64,000 nucleotides of DNA from Closterium sp. Naga37s-1. Lineage: Eukaryota; Streptophyta; Zygnematophyceae; Desmidiales; Closteriaceae. Of the stretch, positions 57,197-64,000 are shown piece by piece (the stretch's first letter is position 1; each line of letters begins with the position of its first letter). The DNA lies in the NCBI GenBank assembly GCA_947471745.1, contig CANJKZ010000955.1, positions 1,981,501 to 2,045,500 of the forward strand. Reading direction: 5' to 3'. The notes under the pieces are model-generated. The model ran no database searches. It saw nothing but the letters and a program-made list of their open reading frames with translations, and had not been told where the DNA came from. The position numbers and the translations under genes were made by a program.

Positions 57197-60100
57197 TTTT
57201 TTTTTGTATTTCCTTTCAAGCACCTCAGCCTGTGTTTCGTGGCTGCCCTTGGCAGTGGCAGCTTGTGCTTCCATCCATTCAGCTGCAAGCAACAAACTCG
57301 CCAGTGCACATGAGAGGCAGGAGCGACAGGAGTGGCAGGAGTGTCAGAGAGGGGCATGATAGGCAGGAGTGTCAGGAGGAGTGGCAGAGAGTGGCTGGAG
57401 AGGCAGGACAGGCAAAAATTATGCTTTTCTTCTCTTTCAAATACCCCATGTGACTCCTAGATAAATGCCGGCATACGAGGTTACCCTGACGTTTCAAGTG
57501 ATGCTGGGAGCAGAATGGCGTGGAGCAGTCAACAAATCCACTGTATCGTTCCGTGTACATTTGTTTCTGACCTAGGCTGTATACCTTTTTTTTCTTTCTT
57601 TCTTTTCCTTTGTGACCCTTTTGTTTGCGTTTGACCCCAACTGTGCATTCCCAGCCCCACCCCCTCAGACATCACCTTCCCCACCTCCCTCGTCGCCCTC
57701 CTCATCATCATACTCTGGGAGTGTCCTTTCCCTTGGAGCCGTTGTGGGCATTGTTGTTGCTGCTGTGGCTGCGGTCATCATTATCCTTGTGGGGGTGGTG
57801 CTCGCTCTGAGGCACAGGTGGAAGTGCCAACAGTCCAGAGCAGAAGGTGGGTGGAGAGGAGTGCTATTTGGGAGGCACATTCTGATGTTTGTTTTTGTGG
57901 CAGGGTCAACGCATGCAAGTGTTTCTGGGAATTCTCAAAAGGCAATCAGCAGCAAAATGCGGAGGAACATATGTCTGAAAAAGCGCTGGCTATATGCGGT
58001 GCTCGCAAAACATGAATGAGCTAAAACGAGAGGTGCTGGCTATATGCCAGTTTGTTTGCACTGAGGTACTGCAACTCTCTTACAGTGGAAGGCCTGGTTG
58101 CCTTGGTAGTGCTGACCTTCCGCAGGTTACTCAAGCAGCTATGGAAGGGCACTAAGCAGTACATGCAGAACATGGTATATGCAGGACAAGCTACATGCGG
58201 GACAAGCTACATGCAGGACAAGCTACATGCGGGACAAGCTACATGCAGGACAAGCTACATGCGGGACAAGCTACATGCGGGACAAGCTACATGCGGGACA
58301 AGCTACATGCGGGACAAGCTACATGCGGGACAAGATACATGCGGGACAGGCCACATGCGGGACAAGCTACATGCGGGACAAGCTACATGCGGGACAAGAT
58401 ACATGCGGGACAAGATACATGCGGGACAAGATACATGCGGGACAGGCCACATGCAGGCAGCAGGACTACATACGAGCGGAAGTAATAGTAGGAAAGGCAC
58501 ACAGCTTCAAGTATAACACAGGAGAGAATAACATGGATATGGGGAGAAAGAAACGTAATTCATGGATGGATTACATCATGGATCAGGTTGGATACACACC
58601 TAACCAACCGAAACTTACTACATAACAAGATGAGATGCCAACCAAAAATAGAATTTAACAATATTGCAGCCTCTTTTAAACACTAGCTACATCCATAGCA
58701 GATTGCAATGCTACCCGAGATCCCGCAGTAGTTTGTTTCTCCTGTTCATCGAATGCGTATATATCCTGCATATATTCCTCCAGTGCCGTAAACCCCTCCG
58801 CCAAAGCTATTGCTTCTATATCCTCCGCACAAGATGTAGTGTTTCTACCTACCGCGAGTTCCACTGGAGCTCTTGCCGTGTTACAAGAGTTCCTCCTCGA
58901 CAAGGTGTAAGAGGTCACATTGAATTCACTGCTGAGAAGACTCAAACTCAACCCAGCAAGCTGTTACTTCTCCGCCCTATGCATCGCAGGCCTCCTGTCT
59001 GCCCTAAGTTCCACTGGAGCCCCCACCTTGTGCCGAGAGTTCTCCCTTGACGACGTGCAAGAGGCCACCGCCCAGTGGTCCAAGGAGAACAAGCTTGGGT
59101 CTGGCGCGTTCGGTGACGTTTACAAGGGTGTGTCCCCGCAAGATGACACCTTATGGGCTGTCAAACGGGCTAAAGTTTTTACGGCTGACTTCAAACGAGA
59201 GGCAAGTGGTTATCTCTGGATCCATATGCATTCACCACTGTGCGTTTTCTCCTTCGCTTTCATCTCTAACTCAAAACTGGTGGTTGCAGTGGTAACTTCT
59301 GAGATCATATAAAAAATGGTGGTTGCAAATGGTGACTTTTGAGATTGTCGCAAAACTGTTGGTTTGCAGACGAAGCAAGCAAATGGCGGGCGAGAACTGC
59401 TTTTTATGAAGTTTACAAGATCACTTGGTAGAAAATTCTATAAAAATAATATATAGAGGCACCTAAAAATCCACAAGATGACTCCAACAGAGGATTCCTG
59501 AAAATCTCTCCACTACTCTGCAGGTGAAGCAGATGGCGGACAAAAGGCACCCCAATCTAGTGCGCCTGCTTGGGTTCTGCATCGGCGGGGACTTGAATAC
59601 CCGTCCAGAGCAAGTCCTGATCTACGAGTTTGTTTCCAATGGTGACCTCATGCGATGGATAGGCCCCCGTGAGTATTCTTGAGGTGCCTCAAAACAATTG
59701 TGACTTTGCATGATAAGTTGGTCCCCACAAGTGTGGCAATTGTCCTAAAGTGTGCTGCACTTGGGCTTGAGCCTGCAGCTCAGTATTGCAATCTGTTTGG
59801 GTTATTTATTAGCTTCTATTTTTCACATGCATATAACGTTCTGATGGAAATATGTCCCATCTTCTCTCCGGATCGCTCCAAGCAGCTCCCATCATCCCAC
59901 TGTTCCCATCATGGCATGAGCACTTGTCATCAAGACTCGGTATGAATCTGCTCTACAACATTTGTGAGAATTCTTTAACACACCAAGACTTGGTATGATT
60001 CTGCTCTGCGGCGTTGTTTTCCTGCCTTTGCTTTGGCTCACAGACGCCCCCTATCGTTTGAGTTTGCAGCAGCGGCTGGACATCCTGATTGGTGCTGCCC

Positions 60101-62672
60101 GGGGCTTGGAGTATCTCCACAGCTTTGGCATCGTGCATCGCGACATCAAACCCGCTAACATCCTCGTCACCACCGACATGCAGGCAAGCCACCCTACCTT
60201 CTTGGATAGAGTGGCATTTTATACATATATGCACACACACATAAACACACACATACGCGCAGGCAAGCCGCCCTTCATCCACATAGATGTATATCAGTAT
60301 ACCTGATAAGTATTCATGTAGTGCCGCCTTGAAATTCATTAGATTGTCTGTCTGCCAAAGCCAAGTATCAATGACACTTGTTGCGAAAGGATGGCTGTCT
60401 TACAAATTTCCAATGAATACTGTAGCACATAAGCGTCCCCAGAATTCAGTACTGGACATGCACATGAGGCTTTGTCTCAGCCAAACTAGTCGTGGCTATG
60501 GCATCTGTGCATTTGTGCACTCGGCGTTTCTCCAAAGGTCATGTCACTCTGCTGGTGTGAATCCACCCGTGCTCCTCTGACTTTCCATCCAGGCCAAGCT
60601 TGCGGACTTCGGGCTTGTGAGAGTGGAGGAAGGGAGCCTCGTGGGGTCCACTCGAGTGGTAGGAACACCGGGCTTTGTGGACCCTGACTATGCCAGGACA
60701 GCCAAGGCAACCACCGCTGCAGACGTTTACAGGTATCAGTGGGAAGGGTGTAGGGTATCGGTGGGAAGGGCGTGTGGGGTATTGGTGGGAAGGGTGTAGG
60801 GTATTGATGGGAAGGGTGTAGGGTAGGCTTGAGCAAAGGGCGAACGCGGACATGTTCTCGTTCGCCCTTGCACGGACATGGCCGTTAGGTGAACCGAACA
60901 CTGTTCGGTTCGCCAAACGACTTCCCCAAAAAAGGGTGTTCGGCGTTCGCTTGTGAAGGCGTGTTCGGGCGAACCTCGAACACGTTCGTGTTTGACACAG
61001 GGCGTTCTGCAGCAGCACCACGAACACGAACGTGTTCGGGCGAACCTCGAACATGTTCGGGCGAACAATTTAAGCTGAAAAACAATTCGAGGCGAACCGA
61101 ACAGGTGTTCGTTTCTTTGCTCATCCCTAGTGTAGGGTATTGATGGGAAGGGTGTAGGATATCGATGGGAAGGGTGTAGGGTATTGATGGGAAGGTTGTA
61201 GGGTATTGATGGGAAGGGTGTAGGGTATTGATGGGAAGGGTGTAGGGTATTGATTGGAAGGGTGTAGGGTATTGATGGGAAGGGTGTAGGGTATTGATGG
61301 GAAGGGTGTAGGGTATTGATTGGAAGGGTGTAGGGTATTGATGGGAAGGGTGTATAGTATTGATAGGAAGGGTGTAGGGTATTGATGGGAAGGGTGTAGG
61401 GTATTGATGGGAAGGGTGTAAGGTATTGATGGGAAGGGTGTAGGGTATTGATGGGAAGGGTGTAAGGTATTGATGGGAAGGGTGTAGGGTATTGATGGGA
61501 AGGGTGTATAGTATTGATAGGAAGGGTGTAGGTTATTGATAGGAAGGGTGTAAGGTATTGATGGGAAGGGTGTAAGGTATTGATGGGAAGGGTGTAGGGT
61601 ATTGATGGGAAGGGTGTAAGGTATTGATGGGAAGGGTGTAGCGTATCAATGGGAAAGATTAATCCTTCCCCATTCTGCCTGAGCTAAGCCAGGGGCAAAT
61701 TCGCGGGCTGCGAGTGATCCATGCCATCACTACCTCCAATCCAGCGTATTGATCAGTGAACCGGTTTCGGCAGTTTGGTTTCCATGCTTGTACCACTCTT
61801 GGGTGGCGGATCTGCCTTGCACAATTCGATTTCATATGCAACTTCCGGATATTGTACAGCTAGCTGGTTTCTCTCAATGTCTTTTGATTCGAGCCAGATA
61901 TATTCAACACTTCCCCGTTTGTTGTGGTTTCATTTCGTGGATATAGTCTAATGCAGCTTAGGAGGTGTGACCCATGTGATGCTCACTAGCAGAGAGTCAG
62001 CCTGATGTATTTGACTCTTTATCATTGTGGTTTCATCTCTTCAATGGACCAAATGGATCTACCCATGCCGTGATGCAGCTTTGGAGTTGTGATTCTTGTG
62101 GTGCTCACTGGCCGTGGCATCCAGCAGCAAGTCAACAATGAGCCTGAACACATCCTGCAATGGGTGAGCACTTTCGTTTTTAGATACCTTCCCTGTTTGG
62201 TGAGCATTCGTTGCATACGGTTACACTCAGCTGGCATTTGGTAGCCTTTGGTGAGAACTTTCTGTTGCAATCTGAACATAATCATGTGCTTCTGGAGGAA
62301 CAAGGCTCCGTACAAACTATAAGGTAACAATGCATGACTCGACACATGTTTGTCCAATGCCAGTCATGGTTACTGAGATGTCTCAAAACTTCTGAGACGT
62401 CTCAATGGTTGTCTCACAACGTCCATCCGTGGTCTCACGCACAAATATATCTCCTTATCCATCAGGCAAAGGAGCAGCTTGCAGCAGATGACAAGTCGCT
62501 GCTGAAGGACCCAAGCTTGGACGCACCAGAAACTGCTGTTTTGCAAACTGCTGAGCTGGCAGTGAGTTGCACTGCAGCTCGCACCACCAGCAGGCCTAGC
62601 ATGGGTACAATCGCGAATAGTCTGAAAGCTGTCAAGGATAAGATCTTGAGCGATCTGACGACTTTGCCATAA
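53130..62672 (+). CDS. LRR receptor-like protein kinase, 3' fourteen exons
   Basis: Exons inferred from reading frame and splice sites: 53130-53201, 53467-53535, 53732-53803, 55012-55083, 56260-56331, 56574-56645, 56892-57016, 57655-57846, 59020-59201, 59524-59668, 60044-60183, 60593-60732, 62079-62163, 62466-62672 (TAA). All phases agree and give 547 residues. The first six exons each encode one LRR (such as LSHNQLTGSIPAMLRALQKL), 69-72 nt, phase 2. Next are a Cys-rich extracellular exon, a Pro/Ser-rich stretch with one membrane helix, then a kinase with LGSGAFGDVYKG, AVKRAK, HRDIKPANIL, DFG and GTPGFVDPDY. The essential Lys, HRD and DFG are present, so it should be an active Ser/Thr-type receptor kinase at the plasma membrane. 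Upstream LRRs and the signal peptide were not found; transposon debris fills the region before the first exon. The ligand is unknown. Exon 59020 has the least certain 5' boundary. Confidence 0.88.
53857..54015. repeat. imperfect direct duplication in an intron
   Basis: GTGGCGTTGATCACCCCGACGGAATTCAAAGAATATCTAGTG (from about 53861) recurs as a diverged copy from about 53973 (GTGGCGTTTACCACCCCGATGGG...). It lies in the intron between the third and fourth listed exons. No function seen. Confidence 0.6.
54273..54624. mobile_element. hAT-type MITE in an intron
   Basis: The left end TAGGCATGAGCAAAG and right end (complement CAGGTATGAGCAAG) form imperfect terminal inverted repeats of the same family as 60824-61129. 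The interior is CCGGTT- and GGTTC-rich with self-complementary blocks. A clean 8-bp duplication is not visible, so it is older. Confidence 0.6.
55425..56090 (-). mobile_element. degenerate hAT-type transposon with BED zinc-finger piece
   Basis: The ends carry clustered GCGTCAAAACGCTAG / GTCAAGCGTTTTGACGC motifs in opposite orientations (55.43-55.49 kb and 56.02-56.09 kb), typical of subterminal repeats. The right end complement reads TAGGGTTGCGTCAAGTG. It lies in the intron between the fourth and fifth listed exons. It contains the BED-like ORF listed separately. Boundaries are approximate and a target duplication was not resolved. Confidence 0.5.
55476..55703 (-). pseudogene. BED-type zinc finger fragment of a hAT transposase
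   Basis: 75 codons on the minus strand: MLGHPTYKHYYFFNIPNVKG, then KCRYCGRTFIQSTRHCAHHL and VLLLCDKAPREVV. C-x2-C with a following H-x3-H-type cluster and a trailing C...P fits the N-terminal BED domain of hAT transposases. The catalytic part is absent here. A separate hAT C-terminal piece lies at 63.6-64.0 kb. Confidence 0.6.
56892..57016 (+). other. Cys-rich extracellular exon of the receptor kinase
   Basis: Encodes NTSATSLVCPADGSSCGVQQ and then NSTSAFYQACPSFCATC, with six cysteines in paired spacing plus N-glycosylation sequons. It lies between the LRRs and the membrane segment, where plant LRR kinases often carry a capping Cys cluster. Confidence 0.75.
57159..57205. repeat. (GT)n followed by a T-run
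   Basis: GTGTGT for about 20 bases and then about 25 T, within an intron of the receptor kinase. Simple repeat only. Confidence 0.85.
57655..57846 (+). other. Pro/Ser stalk and transmembrane exon of the receptor kinase
   Basis: A Pro/Ser/Gln-rich stalk is followed by LGAVVGIVVAAVAAVIIILV-GVVLAL, one hydrophobic helix, and then RHRWK as the cytosolic stop-transfer charge cluster. Type I topology. Confidence 0.85.
58181..58455 (+). repeat. 16-bp minisatellite in an intron
   Basis: About 17 copies of GACAAGCTACATGCGG with A/G and AGCTAC/AGGCCAC variants. Because 16 is not a multiple of 3 and the unit lacks stops, all three + frames are open and read the same rotating peptide. It lies in the intron between the membrane exon and the first kinase exon, so it is not coding. 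Confidence 0.92.
58853..58925 (+). pseudogene. decayed duplicate of the start of the first kinase exon
   Basis: GTTCCACTGGAGCTC...AAGAGTTCCTCCTCGACAAGGTGTAAGAGGTCAC resembles 59008-59075 (GTTCCACTGGAGCCC...GAGAGTTCTCCCTTGACGACGTGCAAGAGGCCAC). The copy no longer reads REFSLDDVQEAT, so it is a dead local duplication. It duplicates the proposed acceptor as well. Confidence 0.5.
60733..61655 (+). repeat. 22-bp minisatellite grown from a 5' splice site
   Basis: The unit GTATTGATGGGAAGGGTGTAGG repeats about 28 times, split by a MITE at 60824-61129. The first unit (GTATCAGTGGGAAGGGTGTAGG) begins exactly at the splice donor of exon 60593-60732, so each unit border reads AGG|GTATTG like the true CAG|GTATCA donor. 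Confidence 0.9.
60824..61129. mobile_element. hAT-type MITE with 8-bp target duplication
   Basis: 306 bp. The left end TAGGCTTGAGCAAAGGGCGAAC and right end complement TAGGGATGAGCAAAGAAACGAAC are imperfect terminal inverted repeats. GTGTAGGG flanks both sides (60816-60823, 61130-61137), the 8-bp size expected for hAT. Because the target is itself a tandem repeat containing GTGTAGGG, the duplication could partly be chance. The interior is rich in GTTCGGCGAAC-type inverted blocks; no ORF. Confidence 0.75.
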
Positions 62673-63590
62673 AATATATATTTCCACGTGACGACTTTGA
62701 AGAGGGACCCATACCGTAGTCATCCGAATAAACCACCCTAGGGTCTTTAGAAAAAGACATTGAAAAATAGGGGTATGTTCTGCCCGGGTGCCTTGATATT
62801 ACCTTTTTCTGTCTATGGTTTTCGAACTAATCCATGATAGGTTCTATTAGAGGTGGTCTTACATCACGATGTGGGTATTCAGATAGACCTGCTTGCAATT
62901 GCCAGGTGGCACATTCTATGCCACTTAACAAATTCAGATTCACCAGCGTGACAGCAGCAAAAAAGCAAGGACGTCAGCAGGTTCTCATGAAGGTAACTCG
63001 TAATTTCCTGGGGAAAGTGAAATTTGAAACGCCTTCTTCAAGATTGATTTTACCCGTTAATAGAAAATCAATAAGGGGTGTTAAAATGAATTCGACCAAA
63101 AAGGTAGGTATAAAATAAAGAGGCTAAATATGGGTGGGTTTAAGGTCTACCCGCAAACTATCCGGGGCACTACAGTTACGGTGGGTGGCTTATTCGGGTG
63201 TATACAGCATAAGCGCTCCATAATTTGAAAAGGTACAACACTCCAGGTCCTCGATTCATTGTTGGCTAGGCTGAATCATCAGCCTAAGGAGTCAAACGTA
63301 GGCCAATCAATCAATGTTGCTTTGGAAAGAAGGCTGAAATATCAGAGTTGCCTATAAAAACACATGCGCTGATCAATTAGTGTCATTTACGAAGAAAAAG
63401 GCTGAGCCATTTCTAACTAAATGGCAACAACATTGTAACACAAAGTTGTGCATTACTAGCAGGGAATTGCATGCTCTAACTAGCTCACCTCACCATCACT
63501 AGATGAACAATCAGTTGCTGCATCTATGTTCTCCTCATCTACCTCCATCCGCTCTTTGCATTTCCAACTGGTGCATCCCGGGGTGGAACT
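62673..63590. other. downstream region of the receptor kinase; no gene seen
   Basis: Probably includes the 3' UTR of the kinase gene. The rest is AT-rich with only short open frames. No recognised repeat or RNA gene. Confidence 0.5.
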
Positions 63591-63599
63591 AGGGGCATT

Positions 63600-63975
63600 G
63601 CCCAACGGCTTCCACTTCTTCTAGCTCCTCCCATATCTCAACCACCTCATCCCACTTCGGCTGATACTACAACAGCGACATTCACATTAGGTCTCTCAGC
63701 CTCGCATCCTTGATGCTGCTCCAAAGCCACGACTTGACCACATCATGCTGCGAGAACCCCCTTTCGCACTCCACATTGCTCAGGGGAAGACAGCAACCGC
63801 TACCCATAGCTGCACGAGATTGGGGTAGCTCTCACACCAATCCGGGGTCTTCAGCATCGCGGTGAGGCCGTCGTGGAACAACCGCTCGCTCTTATGGGCA
63901 GCTGCGAGGACGGAGCAAAACATTCGCAGCTCCTTGACTGCCTGCCTGTTTTTTATGCATCCGTGTGTCACAAGG
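63600..63975 (-). pseudogene. hAT transposase C-terminal dimerisation region, decayed
   Basis: On the minus strand VKELRMFCSVLAAAHKSERL and YPNLVQLWVAVAVFP lead, after a one-base frame change near 63.79 kb, into LSNVECERGFSQHDVVKSWL and IKDARLRDLM. P-S-(N/S)-xxCERGFS...K...R is the hallmark of the hAT C-terminal dimerisation domain. Further stops follow downstream. The upstream (N-terminal) part would lie beyond the right edge of the window. Confidence 0.65.
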
Positions 63976-64000
63976 GCTTAGGGAGGGACCAAAAAAATAG

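Larger units (their letters stand above)
59020..62672 (+). other. protein kinase domain exons of the receptor kinase
   Basis: Six exons: juxtamembrane CREFSLDDVQEAT and Gly-loop/Lys; RHPNLVRLLGFCIGG and YEFVSNGDLMRWI; RLDILIGAARGLEYLHSFGIVHRDIKPANIL; KLADFGLVRVEEG and GTPGFVDPDYARTAKATTAADVY; SFGVVILVVLTGRGIQQQV; and a C-lobe end with TTSRPSMGTI. The activation segment keeps the RLK-type GTPGF-DPDY. Confidence 0.88.

Noticed and set aside
58181-58455. CRISPR-like array
   Set aside because: Units abut with no unique spacers; it is a simple 16-bp minisatellite in a eukaryotic intron.
58676-58951. Minus-strand 91-codon ORF upstream of the kinase exons
   Set aside because: No recognised domain; part of it is the reverse complement of the decayed exon duplicate, so it is most likely chance.
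60733-61655. Telomere-like repeats (GGGTGTAGGGTATTG)
   Set aside because: The 22-bp unit is not TTTAGGG and is traceable to the adjacent splice donor.

Overview
The window is nuclear DNA of a green-lineage eukaryote. The one clear host gene is a plant-type leucine-rich-repeat receptor kinase with one LRR per short exon. The rest is mostly plant/algal retroelements: Ty1/copia LTR elements with tRNA-iMet-type primer sites, LINEs, hAT-type DNA transposon debris and microsatellites. Very GC-rich element bodies beside AT-richer introns, and the Gly/Ala-rich copia polyproteins, made me think of a streptophyte alga (for example a zygnematophyte such as Closterium). That is a guess from memory, not a measurement. 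No bacterial, organellar, rRNA or tRNA genes were seen.

Layout. (1) 1-12.2 kb: two copia elements, tail to tail. The left one (+) runs in from outside the window. The right one (-, 4958-12194) is complete, with two identical 128-bp LTRs and a 5-bp target duplication. (2) 12.7-28.8 kb: a long GA-rich microsatellite holding three full-length, clearly different LINEs in the same orientation (13319-18338, 18449-23433, 23485-28677). Each starts and ends directly against (GA)n. They encode a reverse transcriptase followed by a CCHC zinc motif and a restriction-like endonuclease. In all three, the region upstream of the RT also carries a long ORF on the opposite strand whose protein is conserved with differences falling in the antisense wobble position. 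This looks like an ambisense LINE family aimed at GA repeats and is the most interesting system here. (3) 29.2-30.8 kb: a short non-autonomous LTR element with perfect 5-bp target duplications. (4) 31.7-44.2 kb: a 12.5-kb copia element (+) whose 5' leader has grown into about 7.4 kb of 18/19-bp tandem repeats, with an 819-bp solo LTR of another family inside. (5) 44.2-50.7 kb: a piece of another LTR element, then a broken copia element (-). (6) 50.7-53.0 kb: MITE debris, a 5'-truncated L1-type LINE (-) and a copia RT fragment. (7) 53.1-62.7 kb: the 3' fourteen exons of the LRR receptor kinase, with catalytic residues intact, two GC-AG introns, and introns loaded with hAT MITEs and minisatellites. 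(8) 63.5 kb to the end: a decayed hAT transposase C-terminus (-).

The copia members share cis-signals: a short LTR, a tRNA-iMet-like PBS, a GGGCCCACC leader motif, a GC-rich tandem array, and a G-rich polypurine tract folded against an upstream C tract. The small non-autonomous element keeps the same signals, so it probably moved with enzymes from its autonomous relatives. The receptor kinase gene has no detectable functional link to the elements around it.
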